A stretch of DNA of 64,000 nt from Sporomusaceae bacterium (GCA_031460455.1 JAVKTQ010000006.1:1-64000); one strand, 5' to 3'; shown: positions 1 to 9,429, counted from the stretch's first letter. The notes: generated from the sequence alone by a model not told the origin. Program-made: numbers and translations.

Positions 1-20
1 TACCGAAATGTTTTCCCATG

Positions 21-64
21 AAAGAGCCTCCTGTCGTAGTCATCCTACAACAGGAGGCTCTTTT
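21..64. terminator. Hairpin terminator, probably bidirectional
   Basis: A long stem (AAAGAGCCTCCTGT paired with ACAGGAGGCTCTTT, extended by GTAG/CTAC) is followed by a short T-run on the plus strand. It lies about 70 bp beyond the 3' end of the minus-strand gene at 133-582 and may also end a gene coming from the left edge. Confidence 0.7.
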
Positions 65-132
65 GCTCAATGTCCATTTTTCGGGGTTCAGTCCAAAAAC
101 GCGGCCGCTTTTCTTCTTCAAAATGTAGGCGG

Positions 133-582
133 CTACAGACGGACGAATTTAATATTACTCACACTCGCCATAATCTTCCCCTGATATACCGCGTAATAGT
201 CCTCCAGGCTCCGGCCGCGAGGCAGGTCCGGCCCGTCGGAAAAGTCGACCCACAGGTCGGCCCAGAACGCGGCTGTCGGCCGGAAGAGGTATGTCTGAGT
301 GACGAGGTGCAGATCATGGGCGAAACGGAGGCCTGTGCGAGCGGCGATCCGCCGCGTCACCTCATTGCCTGCCCCGGCGCCCGGCGCCTCGTCGATTTCG
401 TAGTTTACGCGCTTTTTCAGCGAAGCGTAAGGCCGGTGGCCGTTGTCGAGCTTAAGTTCCCAGGCCCGCTCCACCAGGGCGGCGTCGCTAAGGCGCTGGA
501 TATCGGAATGACGGCCGACCACAAACATTTCCTCGTCGTCAATCACGATCATAGCAGCTGTCAGCAGATCTGCTTTTATCAT
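133..582 (-). CDS. Hypothetical protein, 149 aa
   Basis: I do not recognise this family. The product is a soluble 149-residue protein without signal peptide, membrane segment or cysteine motif. It opens with a hydrophobic stretch containing an acidic VIDDEE patch. The start is supported by AGGTGG seven bases upstream of the ATG. It is a lone gene, followed by a hairpin terminator at 21-64 and preceded by the rnpB terminator. The overlapping plus-strand frame has no ribosome binding site and is taken as a shadow. Being real is likely; function is unknown. Confidence 0.6.
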   Translation of the reverse strand: MIKADLLTAAMIVIDDEEMFVVGRHSDIQRLSDAALVERAWELKLDNGHRPYASLKKRVNYEIDEAPGAGAGNEVTRRIAARTGLRFAHDLHLVTQTYLFRPTAAFWADLWVDFSDGPDLPRGRSLEDYYAVYQGKIMASVSNIKFVRL

Positions 583-660
583 CGTCGTACCACCTTTATT
601 ATAGACGTAACGGAATACTATCTTTCGTTATTGTTCCGCAAAGTCCTGTCGAAAAACACA

Positions 661-690
661 AAAAACCGCGGCTATTAAGCCGCGGGTTTT
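661..690 (-). terminator. Rho-independent terminator of rnpB
   Basis: Read on the minus strand, a CCGCGGCTTAATAGCCGCGG stem-loop is followed by TTTTTT. It lies just beyond the 3' end of the RNase P RNA. Confidence 0.85.
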
Positions 691-698
691 CCTGACAA

Positions 699-1066
699 GG
701 ATCGGTGAGCAGTCGATAAGCCGAGTTCTGTTCCGCTTACGCGGTGATGATCATTTATCTCGGCCGGCAGTTGCCTGCCGGCTCTAGCGACGCTACCCGG
801 AAGGATCGGCGGGCTACCTCATCTCTTCCCTATTCGGTCTTGCTCCAGGTGGGGTTTACCTAGCCAGTCAGTCACCTGACTGCTGGTGCGCTCTTACCGC
901 ACCGTTCCATCCTTACCCGGCGAAGCCGGGCGGTCTACATTTCTGCGGCACTATCCCTGAGGTCGCCCTCGCTGGCCGTTAACCAGCACCCTGCCCTGTG
1001 GAGCTCGGACTTTCCTCGAAGGCCCTGCGGCCTTCGCGATCATCTTTCGTACTCACTGATCCTGTT
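699..1066 (-). ncRNA. rnpB: RNase P RNA component, bacterial class A
   Basis: This is the catalytic RNA of RNase P, which matures tRNA 5' ends together with RnpA. The minus strand carries the hallmark GAGGAAAGTCCGAGCTCC block, the ACAGGGCAGGGTGCTGG segment, a P3-like CGAAGGCC/GGCCTTCG hairpin near the 5' end, and the 3' ACAGAACTCGGCTTATCGAC block. Terminal P1 arms GGATC-GTGAG and CTCAC-GATCC pair at about 1051-1062 and 699-709. A strong promoter lies just upstream (1084-1112) and a terminator just downstream, so it is an independent unit. Exact ends are good to a few bases only. Confidence 0.96.
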
Positions 1067-1083
1067 CAATTGTCTGGATTAAC

Positions 1084-1112
1084 AATATACCACGAACGCC
1101 CGCCGCCGTCAA
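1084..1112 (-). promoter_or_regulatory. Sigma-A type promoter of rnpB
   Basis: On the minus strand TTGACG (1107-1112) is followed after 17 bp by TATATT (1084-1089), placing a start near 1077, a few bases before the first paired base of RNase P RNA. Confidence 0.8.
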
Positions 1113-1133
1113 GGCCGGGGCCAGCGCGATATT

Positions 1134-1784
1134 TTACGCCATGGCGGCGCGCAGGGCGGCTACCCTGGCGGGGATATCGTCCGCGCCGACGATCTCGGAC
1201 ACAATGGCAATCATCCCCGCGCCCCGGCGGCGCACTGCGGCGATATTGCCCTCCTTCACGCCGCCGATGGCGACGTACGGGAGACTGATATTGGCAGCCA
1301 CGTACTCCAGCAGAGCGAGCCCCACCGGCGCGGCGGCGTCCAATTTCGTGCCGGTCGCGAATACCGGGCCGACGCCGATGTAGTCGATCACGCCGGCCAG
1401 CTTCTCGGCCTCCCTGGCCTGCTCCCGCGCGTGAGTCGACAGGCCGATGACCATAGCGGGGCCGACGAGCTCGCGCACCGTCACGGGCGGCAGGTCGTCC
1501 TGGCCGATGTGAACGCCGTCCGCCCCGACCGCCATCGCCAGCGCCACATGGTCGTTGACGATAAAGGTCGCCCCCGCACCCGCCGTAAGGTCGCGGATAA
1601 CGCGGCATTCCTCGTACATCGCACGCTCCGGTTTGCTCTTCTCGCGGTACTGGATCACCCTAATGCCGGCGGCCAGCAGCAGCCGAACCACGTCCATGCT
1701 GCTGCGCCCGCGGGACAGCGCATCGTCCGTAATGCCGTAAATTCCGCCGGCAAGAAAATTCTCCATCCCTTTACGTTGATTCAT
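1134..1784 (-). CDS. thiE: Thiamine-phosphate synthase ThiE
   Basis: It joins HMP pyrophosphate and thiazole phosphate to give thiamine phosphate in the cytoplasm. The 216-residue TIM barrel shows the family motifs in order: IQYREK (44-49), VNDHVALA with GADGVHIGQDDLP (76-99), GLSTH (114-118), YIGVGPVFATGTK (135-147) and AIGGV (172-176). Length is normal. The ATG is preceded by AGGAGG nine bases upstream. No other thiamine gene is adjacent and no TPP riboswitch is visible in the leader, which holds only a palindromic repeat. The rnpB promoter begins just past its stop codon. Confidence 0.95.
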   Translation of the reverse strand: MNQRKGMENFLAGGIYGITDDALSRGRSSMDVVRLLLAAGIRVIQYREKSKPERAMYEECRVIRDLTAGAGATFIVNDHVALAMAVGADGVHIGQDDLPPVTVRELVGPAMVIGLSTHAREQAREAEKLAGVIDYIGVGPVFATGTKLDAAAPVGLALLEYVAANISLPYVAIGGVKEGNIAAVRRRGAGMIAIVSEIVGADDIPARVAALRAAMA

Positions 1785-1871
1785 AACTCAAGCCTCCTCG
1801 CGCGCCCAGCGCGGACGCTGTGCAAACACGAATATTTTACCGCGTGAAGCGATAATCGTCAAACCTTTTGC

Positions 1872-1996
1872 GCAGTGGTCTAGGAAGCTCCAGATACAAG
1901 GCGCACCGGAAGCTGCGCTGCGACGGCGTACTTGGTTGCGTACGCCGAGCAAGCAGCTGAGGAGCAACGCAGTAGATGGACTTCCTAGGCCACTGC
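1872..1996 (-). repeat. Intercistronic palindromic repeat, variant outer stem (copy 1)
   Basis: Inverted ends GCAGTGGtCTAGGAAG and CTTCCTAGgCCACTGC enclose the family core (CATCT, GTTGCTCC, GTACG hairpin, CTTGTATCTGG) read on the minus strand. The outer stem differs completely from the common GGCCGTT type, yet both arms differ in matching fashion. It fills the gap between the zinc-ribbon gene and thiE. Confidence 0.8.
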
Positions 1997-2001
1997 CCTT
2001 A

Positions 2002-2703
2002 TTATTCGACCAAAAGAATACGGCCGCAATTGTCGCAGTAAAGCGTCTTATCGTCCCCCTTTGCCAGCTGCCCGGTCGGGATGCTCCGCCGGCAGCCGCC
2101 GCACACGCCGCCCGCCACCTTCGCCACCGGTTGGGGCAGCTTGCGGGCGAGCTCGCGGAACTGGCGAAGCAGGGCAGGATCGACCTTGCCAGACAGCGCC
2201 CGGCAGCGCTCTTCCAGGCCGGCCAATTCGGCGTCGCTGCGGGCCGCCTCGTGGGTAACGTGTTGCTGTTTTTCGGCGTGGAGGCGCTTCTTGGCCTGCA
2301 ACGCGGCCTCGTCGCCGACGATCTTGGCGGCCAGCAGCTCGCAATCCTCGATGCCGGCGACCGCGTCGTTCTCCCGCCGGCCGATATCGTTGCGGAGGGC
2401 TTCACAGCGCGTCCGGACCTGTTCGATCTCCTTGATGTTGGTTATCTCGCCGCAGTACAGCTTCTTCTCCAGTTCTTCGCAGTGTCTGGCGAGTGAGGTC
2501 AGCTCGGCCTCGCGGACGGCGCACGCTTTCTCCAGGCCAGCCAGCTTCTCCCGGTCGGCGGCCACCGTCTGCGACAACAGCCTGATATCCTGCCACAGCA
2601 GGCGCACCTCGTCGACACTGATACTCTCCTTGCGACCGACCGCCTCGCGTTTCTGCCGCTCCAGAACCTGCAATTCGCTGAGCATGGCTAGCTGGTCTTT
2701 CAT
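2002..2703 (-). CDS. Coiled-coil protein with C-terminal C4 zinc ribbon
   Basis: The 233-residue product has a long heptad-rich coiled coil (about residues 5-165, full of charged Glu/Lys/Arg/Leu) followed by a four-cysteine zinc ribbon (CGGC ... CDNC) at the C terminus. This is the architecture of the widespread bacterial C4-type zinc ribbon family, often found next to the Nif3-like gene and thought to bind nucleic acid, though its role is unsettled. The start at 2703 follows GAGGGTTTATCG. The Nif3-like gene lies 57 bp upstream in the same direction, with a hairpin between them. Confidence 0.85.
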   Translation of the reverse strand: MKDQLAMLSELQVLERQKREAVGRKESISVDEVRLLWQDIRLLSQTVAADREKLAGLEKACAVREAELTSLARHCEELEKKLYCGEITNIKEIEQVRTRCEALRNDIGRRENDAVAGIEDCELLAAKIVGDEAALQAKKRLHAEKQQHVTHEAARSDAELAGLEERCRALSGKVDPALLRQFRELARKLPQPVAKVAGGVCGGCRRSIPTGQLAKGDDKTLYCDNCGRILLVE

Positions 2704-2732
2704 CGATAAACCCTCCTCTTGCTGCTGGCATA

Positions 2733-2760
2733 GAAAAAGACAGGCCTTGTTCGCCTGTCT
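2733..2760 (-). terminator. Hairpin after the Nif3-like gene
   Basis: Minus-strand AGACAGGCGAACAAGGCCTGTCT forms a stem-loop followed by TTTTC. It overlaps the stop codon of the Nif3-like gene and could attenuate read-through into the zinc-ribbon gene. Confidence 0.6.
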
Positions 2761-3878
2761 CACCAAACGCGGAATACATCGCGGGAAAAGGTTTCGGTCC
2801 TTATGGCCACATCCCAGCCGTTTTGGGCGGCGCACGCCTCCAGATGAGCGGCTAAGGCCGCGACGACCGGGCGCTCGGTCGCGAAATGGCCGGCGTCGAC
2901 CAGCGTCAGGCCGACGGCCGCCGCCTCCAGCGCCTCGTGATACTTGACATCCCCGGTAACCAAAACGTCGGCCCCGGCGCCGGACGCCGCCGCCAGCAAA
3001 CTGGCGCCACTGCCGCCGCACACCGCCACAGTCCCGACCTCACGGTCTGCCGGTCCAGCGACTCTGACCTGCTCGACGCCAAGCGCGTCTTTGAGCCGGC
3101 GGACGAAGGCCGCGAAAGGTTCGGGAGCGTCCAGGCGGCCCACCCGTCCCAGCCCGAAAGCCCGGCCGGGGTTGGTAAGCGCGTATAGATCGTAGGCCAC
3201 CTCCTCATAGGGGTGGGCCTTGAGCATAGCGTCTACGACCGCGTCGGCGACGCTCTCGGGCATTATCGTTTCCAGCCGGTACTCGGCCGCGTATTCCAGT
3301 TTGCCCTGCTCGCCGATAAACGGCCGGGCGCCATCCAGGGGCAGGAACGTACCAGTACCGGCCGTCTGGAAGGTGCAATGGCTGTAATTGCCGATATGGC
3401 CGGCGCCAGCCGCAGTGATGGCCGCACGCACCGCCTCCCCATGGTCCTCCGGCACGAACACCGCCAGCTTCAGCAGCCGCTCCCGGCCTTCGACCGCCAG
3501 CGGGCGCAGCTCCGCAAGGCCGAGTTTAGCAGCCAGACAATCGTTCACGCCGCCCTCGGCAACGTCGAGGTTTGTATGGGCGGCGTACACGGCGACGCCG
3601 GCCGCCAGCAGCGCGGCCAGCGTCCGGCCCTGGGGCGTGTCGGTGCGGACGGCGGACAGATTTTTGAAGATCAGCGGATGGTGGGCGACGATCAGGTCGA
3701 CCCCGTCGGCCGCCGCCCGCTCCGCCACCTCCGGCGTCACGTCAAGAGCCACCAGCAGCGAGGCGATCTCCTGCTCGGGGCTGCCGACCAGCAGGCCGAC
3801 ATTGTCCCAGCCGGCCGCCAGCTCGCGCGGCGCCAGCCGTTCCAGCGCCGCCATTATTGTCCGGCACTTCACAGGCAT
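2760..3878 (-). CDS. Nif3-like dinuclear metal centre protein (YqfO type)
   Basis: This 372-residue member of the Nif3/DUF34 family is the long Firmicute form. Conserved N-terminal WDNVGLLVG (about 24-32), AHHPLIF (about 65-71) and AAHTNLD (about 99-105) supply metal-ligand histidines and acids. A central insert (about 130-235) corresponds to the PII-like domain of the YqfO group, and the C-terminal part carries VTGDVKYHEALEA and DAGHFATE. A GTP cyclohydrolase-type hydrolase role has been proposed for the family but is unproven. It overlaps the end of trmK by 10 bp, the usual Firmicute arrangement downstream of rpoD. Confidence 0.93.
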   Translation of the reverse strand: MPVKCRTIMAALERLAPRELAAGWDNVGLLVGSPEQEIASLLVALDVTPEVAERAAADGVDLIVAHHPLIFKNLSAVRTDTPQGRTLAALLAAGVAVYAAHTNLDVAEGGVNDCLAAKLGLAELRPLAVEGRERLLKLAVFVPEDHGEAVRAAITAAGAGHIGNYSHCTFQTAGTGTFLPLDGARPFIGEQGKLEYAAEYRLETIMPESVADAVVDAMLKAHPYEEVAYDLYALTNPGRAFGLGRVGRLDAPEPFAAFVRRLKDALGVEQVRVAGPADREVGTVAVCGGSGASLLAAASGAGADVLVTGDVKYHEALEAAAVGLTLVDAGHFATERPVVAALAAHLEACAAQNGWDVAIRTETFSRDVFRVW

Positions 3879-4558
3879 GCGTATCTATCCTCCAACTGGG
3901 TAATTTTCGCCAGATACTCCCGGTACTTGGGGGAAGACACCGCCTGCGGGCTGACGGCCATCTCCGCCGCCACCCGCCTCGCCTGCGCCAGCAGCGCCGC
4001 CACATGGGTCCCGAGCAGCGGATGCCGCCTGGCCCACAGCAGCGGGCCGATGTCTAACAGTATTTCTTCGTATTCCTCCGCCGCTCCGGGCGCGGCGGCA
4101 ATAACCTCGTACAGGCGGCCGTCCTCCTCGACAAGAGCCTCGGCCACGATATGCCAGCCCGCCGACGCCAGCCAGCGGCGGACGACACCCCCGCCCAGCA
4201 TCGGCTGGAGGACGAGGCACGACAGCGACGCCGTAACCTCCGGACGGGCATCAAGTATCTCCACGATCGTCGGGCCGCCCATACCGGCGATCACGGCCGT
4301 GTCCACCTCGCCGGGGGCCAGCACCGCCAACCCGTCGCCGAAACGGAGATCGATCCGGTCGGTCAGGCCGACCCTGGCCAGCGCCTCACCGGCCGCCCGG
4401 AACGGGCCCTGATTTACTTCGCCGGCCACCGCGGACGGCACAATGCCTTCGCTAACCAGATAAACGGGCAGATAAGCGTGATCGGTGCCGATGTCCGCCA
4501 GGCGGCTGCCCGGCGGCACTAAGGCCGCTATCGTCGCCAGGCGCTTGCTGAGTTTCAC
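3869..4558 (-). CDS. trmK: tRNA (adenine(22)-N1)-methyltransferase TrmK
   Basis: It methylates A22 in the D-arm of tRNA using S-adenosylmethionine. The 229-residue protein has the Rossmann SAM site LADIGTDHAYLPVYL (about 20-34), GDGLAVL, and the family signature VIAGMGGPTI (about 88-97). The C-terminal third is helical and charged. The start is GTG, supported by AAGGAGG seven bases upstream. It is coupled to the Nif3-like gene by a 10-bp overlap, as in other Firmicutes. Confidence 0.93.
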   Translation of the reverse strand: MKLSKRLATIAALVPPGSRLADIGTDHAYLPVYLVSEGIVPSAVAGEVNQGPFRAAGEALARVGLTDRIDLRFGDGLAVLAPGEVDTAVIAGMGGPTIVEILDARPEVTASLSCLVLQPMLGGGVVRRWLASAGWHIVAEALVEEDGRLYEVIAAAPGAAEEYEEILLDIGPLLWARRHPLLGTHVAALLAQARRVAAEMAVSPQAVSSPKYREYLAKITQLEDRYACL

Positions 4559-4658
4559 GCCTCCCCCTCCTTCAAGACTTTTCAGAGACCGCCCGCATAA
4601 GAAAGTGCCGGGCTGCCTTCATATATTATTTCGTGCCGGTGGGGAAAAATTCCTCCCC

Positions 4659-5207
4659 TCAGCCCGGCAGGGTAAACTGCTCGATCGGCGTGTAGACCCG
4701 CCGGCGGTCGACCTCCTCGCTGAGGATAAGGGCAAATTCGCGCACCGTGAAAAGCGCGCCGTCGACCTTATAAGCGCCCCAGGGCGGCGCGCCCGGCAGG
4801 GGCACGACATCCTGGGCAAGGGTGATGTGCGGCCGCCACGCCCGCTGCTCCGGCGGGAACCCGCACCCGGCCAGAGCCTGCTCCACCCTGCCCTGCAGCG
4901 CCGCGAGCGCCGCCGTATCGCCGGCCACGTCCACCCACACCGTCCGCACGGGCACGCCGCCGCCGAACTGGCCCAGCCGGCCGAGGCCGATGGCGAACGG
5001 GCCGCCGGCCGAAGCGGCCGCGGCCAGTTGCGGTCCGAGCAGCGGCACATCGGCCGCCGGCACCTCGCCGAGGAACTTCAGCGTAATGTGGAAATTCTCG
5101 CGTCGCTTGAACCGTCCCCGCTGGCTGTTGCCGCGCAGCTTCGCCTGGACGGCCTCCAGGGCGGCGAGGCTTTTTTCCGGAAACTCGATGCCGACGAACA
5201 GGCGCAT
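4659..5207 (-). CDS. thpR: RNA 2',3'-cyclic phosphodiesterase ThpR (2H family)
   Basis: This 2H phosphoesterase opens 2',3'-cyclic phosphate at RNA ends. Both catalytic motifs are intact: HITLKFLGE (about 40-48) and HITLAQDV (about 129-136). The opening MRLFVGIEFPE and 182-residue length are typical. GGAGGAGAATC precedes the ATG. It lies about 100 bp upstream of trmK on the same strand and downstream of the tRNA operon terminator, so it probably starts its own transcript. Confidence 0.93.
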   Translation of the reverse strand: MRLFVGIEFPEKSLAALEAVQAKLRGNSQRGRFKRRENFHITLKFLGEVPAADVPLLGPQLAAAASAGGPFAIGLGRLGQFGGGVPVRTVWVDVAGDTAALAALQGRVEQALAGCGFPPEQRAWRPHITLAQDVVPLPGAPPWGAYKVDGALFTVREFALILSEEVDRRRVYTPIEQFTLPG

Positions 5208-5281
5208 GATTCTCCTCCGAAGTTTTAATGCTTTCTTGTTTGACGCACGGCAATGTTTTTCCTATTATTCCCGTAAAATAA

Positions 5282-5309
5282 AAAAGCGCAGCATTGCTGC
5301 TGCGCTTTT
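5282..5309 (-). terminator. Terminator of the tRNA operon
   Basis: Minus-strand AAAAGCGCAGCAGCAATGCTGCGCTTTTTTATTTT, an 11-bp stem with a T-run, begins 10 bp past the end of tRNA-Glu. Confidence 0.85.
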
Positions 5310-5318
5310 CCCCTTTTG

Positions 5319-5393
5319 TGGTGACCCGTAGGGGATTCGAACCCCTGATACCGCCGTGAAAGGGCGGTGTCTTAACCGCTTGACCAACGGGCC
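5319..5393 (-). tRNA. tRNA-Glu (TTC)
   Basis: The 75-nt cloverleaf on the minus strand has acceptor GGCCCGT/ACGGGTC, anticodon loop CTTTCAC (TTC), T-loop GGTTCGAATCC and an encoded CCA end. It is last in a three-tRNA operon. Confidence 0.95.
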
Positions 5394-5408
5394 GGATAAT
5401 AGTAAAAT

Positions 5409-5483
5409 TGGTGGGCCCACCTGGGATCGAACCAGGGACCGGCCGGTTATGAGCCGGCTGCTCTACCGCTGAGCTATAGGCCC
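5409..5483 (-). tRNA. tRNA with CAT anticodon (Met, or Ile2)
   Basis: The 75-nt cloverleaf has acceptor GGGCCTA/TGGGCCC, anticodon loop CTCATAA (CAT), T-loop GGTTCGATCC and an encoded CCA. It lacks the initiator-type acceptor mismatch, so it is elongator Met or lysidine-modified Ile2; the anticodon alone cannot separate these. Confidence 0.9.
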
Positions 5484-5535
5484 CGAAAGATATATAAAAC
5501 AGGTTTTCCGAAGAAGACCTGTCTTACAATCGAAG

Positions 5536-5610
5536 TGGCTCCTCGAGTAGGACTCGAACCTACAACCCCGCGGTTAACAGCCGCGTGCTCTACCATTGAG
5601 CTATCGAGGA
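5536..5610 (-). tRNA. tRNA-Asn (GTT)
   Basis: The 75-nt cloverleaf has acceptor TCCTCGA/TCGAGGA, anticodon loop CTGTTAA (GTT), T-loop GGTTCGAGTCC and an encoded CCA. It is first in the operon, 20 bp from the -10 box. Confidence 0.95.
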
Positions 5611-5629
5611 ATGTGCACTGACAAAATAT

Positions 5630-5658
5630 ATTATAAGACAGGGCACCCCCGCCGTCAA
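5630..5658 (-). promoter_or_regulatory. Sigma-A promoter of the Asn-Met-Glu tRNA operon
   Basis: Minus-strand TTGACG (5653-5658), a 17-bp spacer, then a perfect TATAAT (5630-5635), immediately before tRNA-Asn. The G-rich start region fits a stable-RNA promoter. Confidence 0.9.
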
Positions 5659-5707
5659 GGCTTTAGGGACAATCTATTTTAGTAATTAATGGGGGCGGCT
5701 CGCTTCG

Positions 5708-5826
5708 GCCGTTGATAAACCCCCATCTGCGTCGTTGCTCCTCGGATGGGCCGCTCGACGTACGACCAAGTACGCCTGCGCGGCCATCCTCCGGTGCGCC
5801 TAGCATCTGGGGGTTTCTGAACGGCC
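5708..5826 (+). repeat. Intercistronic palindromic repeat (copy 2)
   Basis: Ends GGCCGTTGATAAACCCCC and GGGGGTTTCTGAACGGCC flank the core CATCTGCGTCGTTGCTCC, a GTACG/GTACG inner hairpin and GCCTAGCATCTGG. The stem pair is AACCCCC/GGGGGTT here but AGCCCCC/GGGGGCT in other copies, a matched change. It lies 14 bp beyond the rpoD stop codon. Confidence 0.85.
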
Positions 5827-5839
5827 TCAAATTATTATC

Positions 5840-6940
<1,101 letters not shown>

Positions 6941-6988
6941 TCTACTCCCCTCCTCCCTTTGCATTCCCCGGATAAGGCTAAACGTGTG

Positions 6989-8788
6989 TCATGAATGGTG
7001 CAATTTGCTAATTTCATCTTTTATTCGCTGACTTTCGGCTAATTCCTGCCGATAGTTGCTTTCGTCCCCCAAACGTAGAAATTCCTCGGCCCGCAGACTA
7101 TGAACCATGATCAGTGGCTCCAGACGGGCTACCCTTATAATCCTGATACAATCGTCGACAACGCGGGAAATGTCGCTGAGCTGTATCTCCATTACCATAA
7201 TATTCGACAACTCGGTGGCTGCCGCCTCCGGCAGACTGATAGCCAAACTGTCGGCGGCGGGACTTTTTCCCATATTATACGCAGTAAACAGCGAATTGAT
7301 TATCGTTTTCCGCTCTCCGCCCTGAATATCTTCGCTATTCAGCTCCGCCTGGACGTAAGGAACGACGGAACCGTCCTCCAGCATCAGGCGGATGAGCTGC
7401 CGCTCGGCCGCCACCGCCTTCGGCGCCAGCTTCTGCGACAGACTGAACACGCTACTATTCTGCCCGCGGTTGGCAGCTTTATCCTTTTGCTGAATCTTGC
7501 GTATCTCCCGCCGGATATCATCCTCGTGGATGCCGAGCGTCTGGGACAGCATCCTGATATGCTCGTTGACTTCCGCCAGATCGGGAGCCTCGGCCAGCGC
7601 CGGGATGGCCTGGGCGAGAACGCCCATCTTGCCTGAGGCGTCGGAGTAGTCGTTCGCCTGCAGCGCCTGGCCGACCTGATAAGCGAGCAGCGCGGGCGCC
7701 TGGTCCATAAGGGCGCGGAAGGCGTCGGCGCCGTGCTTTCTGATAAACTCGTCCGGATCCTTGCCGTCCGGCAGAACGATGACCCTCACGGCGAGCCCCA
7801 GCGCCCGCACGGTCGCCAGCGCCCGCAGTGTGGCGTTCTGGCCGGCGGCGTCGCTGTCATAAGCGAAATAAATCTCGCTGGCGTTACGCGCCAGTTGCCT
7901 GGCCTGCTCGGCAGTGAACGACGTGCCGAGCGACGCGACGGCGTTCTTGATGCCGCTGGCATGGAGCGCGATCAGATCCATGTACCCTTCGACGACAATC
8001 GCCCGGCCGGCCTGCTTGATGGCCTGATAGGCGAGGTCAAAGCCGTACAGGACATAGCGCTTGTTGAAAACCGGCGTCTCGGACGTGTTGAGATACTTGG
8101 GCTGGCTGCCGTCCATAACCCGGCCGCCGAAGCCGATAACCCTGCCCCGCGCGTCGGCGATCGGAAACATGATCCGGTCCCGGAAACGATCGTACACGCC
8201 GTCGCCGCCCGTCCGCGCCACCGCCAGACCGGCCTTCGCCAGCGTTTCGGCGGTAAAGCCGCGGCCGGTCAGAGCGACCGTCAGCTTATCCCACGCCTTG
8301 GGGGCAAAGCCCAGCCTGAAAGCGGCGATCGTCTCATCGTCAATCCCCCGGGCCTTGAGATATTCCCTGGCCGCCTTGCCATAACCCGTATTGGTGAGAC
8401 AGGAATGGAAAAAATCGCTCGCCGTGGCGTTGGCCTTCAGCAGGCCGGCCATCTCCCGCTCCACCTGCCGCTCGTGCTCGGTCTTTTCCTTCTCCGGCAC
8501 GGGCACGTTCATCTTCGCCGCCAATTTCTTGACCGCTTCCATGAAAGTCAGGTTCTCCAGCTTCATAATGAAGTTGAAAACATTGCCGCCAGTCTGACAC
8601 CCGAAGCAATAAAAAAAACCTTTGTCGGGCGTCACGGAAAAGGACGGTGTTTTCTCATGGTGGAACGGGCAGCAGCCCCAGTAGTTCTTCCCCCGTTTTT
8701 TCAGCGGTACGTATTCGGAGATGACACTGACTATATCGCTCTGGGAGCGCAGCCTGTCGATAAAATCGTCGAAAACAGCGTCTTTCAT
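6989..8788 (-). CDS. dnaG: DNA primase DnaG
   Basis: It makes RNA primers at the replication fork. The 599-residue protein shows the CHC2 zinc-binding domain with CCPFHHEKTPSF ... FYCFGC (about residues 39-66), the RNA-polymerase core, a TOPRIM fold with VVEGYMDLI (about 266-274) and FAYDSDAAG (about 313-321), and a helical helicase-interaction C terminus. Length and order are normal. AAGGTGAGG precedes the ATG. It is followed by rpoD, with which it is probably co-transcribed. Confidence 0.97.
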   Translation of the reverse strand: MKDAVFDDFIDRLRSQSDIVSVISEYVPLKKRGKNYWGCCPFHHEKTPSFSVTPDKGFFYCFGCQTGGNVFNFIMKLENLTFMEAVKKLAAKMNVPVPEKEKTEHERQVEREMAGLLKANATASDFFHSCLTNTGYGKAAREYLKARGIDDETIAAFRLGFAPKAWDKLTVALTGRGFTAETLAKAGLAVARTGGDGVYDRFRDRIMFPIADARGRVIGFGGRVMDGSQPKYLNTSETPVFNKRYVLYGFDLAYQAIKQAGRAIVVEGYMDLIALHASGIKNAVASLGTSFTAEQARQLARNASEIYFAYDSDAAGQNATLRALATVRALGLAVRVIVLPDGKDPDEFIRKHGADAFRALMDQAPALLAYQVGQALQANDYSDASGKMGVLAQAIPALAEAPDLAEVNEHIRMLSQTLGIHEDDIRREIRKIQQKDKAANRGQNSSVFSLSQKLAPKAVAAERQLIRLMLEDGSVVPYVQAELNSEDIQGGERKTIINSLFTAYNMGKSPAADSLAISLPEAAATELSNIMVMEIQLSDISRVVDDCIRIIRVARLEPLIMVHSLRAEEFLRLGDESNYRQELAESQRIKDEISKLHHS

Positions 8789-8935
8789 ATAACCTCACCT
8801 TAGCGCCCATGAACAATATAGTGATCGTGACCAGGCTGATGCGGAGACCTATAATCTTTTTGCATTATTACTATTCAAGGCAAAGGAGAAATATCCTCTT
8901 TTCCCCCTTGACAAAGGCAAGATATTTTGCTAAGC

Positions 8936-8962
8936 AAAAAAAGACCGGAGCCTAAGCTCCGT
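8936..8962 (-). terminator. Terminator of the zinc-ribbon gene
   Basis: Minus-strand CGGAGCTTAGGCTCCG stem followed by a T-rich run (GTCTTTTTTT), 16 bp past the stop codon at 8978. Confidence 0.8.
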
Positions 8963-8977
8963 TACACTGCCGATATA

Positions 8978-9337
8978 TCAACGGCCGTCCTTCTTGCCCG
9001 GCGACGCCATAATCACCGAATCCGCGATCAGCTGGCTGCCCGGCCAGGGCACATGGCGGAAAATCTCGTCCTGGGACGTCGCGTCGCGGTAAGTCTTGTC
9101 GCTGAGCATCTTGCGATAGTGGATGTACGCCCCCCGGCGGCCGCACTCCGGACAGAAGGTGTTGTCGGCCCGGTGGCGGTTGGCCTTCCAGGAAAACAGG
9201 TTGAAATGCAGGCCGCAGTGCTGGCAGATGAACCCGTTGACAAAAACCCCTTCCCGCTGGCTCTCGCTTATCCCGGCGGGCGGATTCGTAAGCACGGTCG
9301 TCTGCTCGGCCTGGTCGCGCGGATCATCGGCTTTCAT
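8978..9337 (-). CDS. Small zinc-ribbon protein, 119 aa, unknown function
   Basis: A cytoplasmic protein with two CxxC pairs, CQHC (about 38-41) and CPEC (about 62-65), forming a likely zinc ribbon, followed by an IHYRKMLSDKTYRD segment. The N-terminal 30 residues are polar and probably flexible. The start is supported by AAGGAGG. It sits between a truncated repeat copy and its own terminator, upstream of dnaG. I cannot name the family; a nucleic-acid or protein-binding role would only be a guess. Confidence 0.7.
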   Translation of the reverse strand: MKADDPRDQAEQTTVLTNPPAGISESQREGVFVNGFICQHCGLHFNLFSWKANRHRADNTFCPECGRRGAYIHYRKMLSDKTYRDATSQDEIFRHVPWPGSQLIADSVIMASPGKKDGR

Positions 9338-9387
9338 CTTTTTCTTCCTCCTTTTCAGTTGCTAGTTTGTCAGCTATCGTTACCTAA

Positions 9388-9429
9388 GGCCGTTCAGAAG
9401 TGCCCGGACGCTGCTGGGCGGCCGCACTT
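9388..9429 (-). repeat. Truncated palindromic repeat remnant
   Basis: GGCCGTTCAGAAGTGCCC matches one end of the palindromic repeat family; the rest is reduced to a short GC-rich hairpin ending GCCGCACTT. The core and the opposite GGCCGTTGATAA end are missing. It overlaps the stop codon of the HD-domain gene. Confidence 0.55.

Noticed and set aside
70-678. Plus-strand 202-aa open frame
   Set aside because: It overlaps the minus-strand 149-aa gene, lacks a ribosome binding site, and runs through the rnpB terminator; taken as a shadow frame.
1785-1871. Possible TPP riboswitch before thiE
   Set aside because: The short leader has none of the conserved CUGAGA-type thi-box sequence; only the repeat copy is present.
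8907-8936. TTGACA on the plus strand with TAAGCA 17 bp downstream
   Set aside because: The -10 is poor and no plus-strand gene follows; the downstream hairpin belongs to the minus-strand zinc-ribbon gene.
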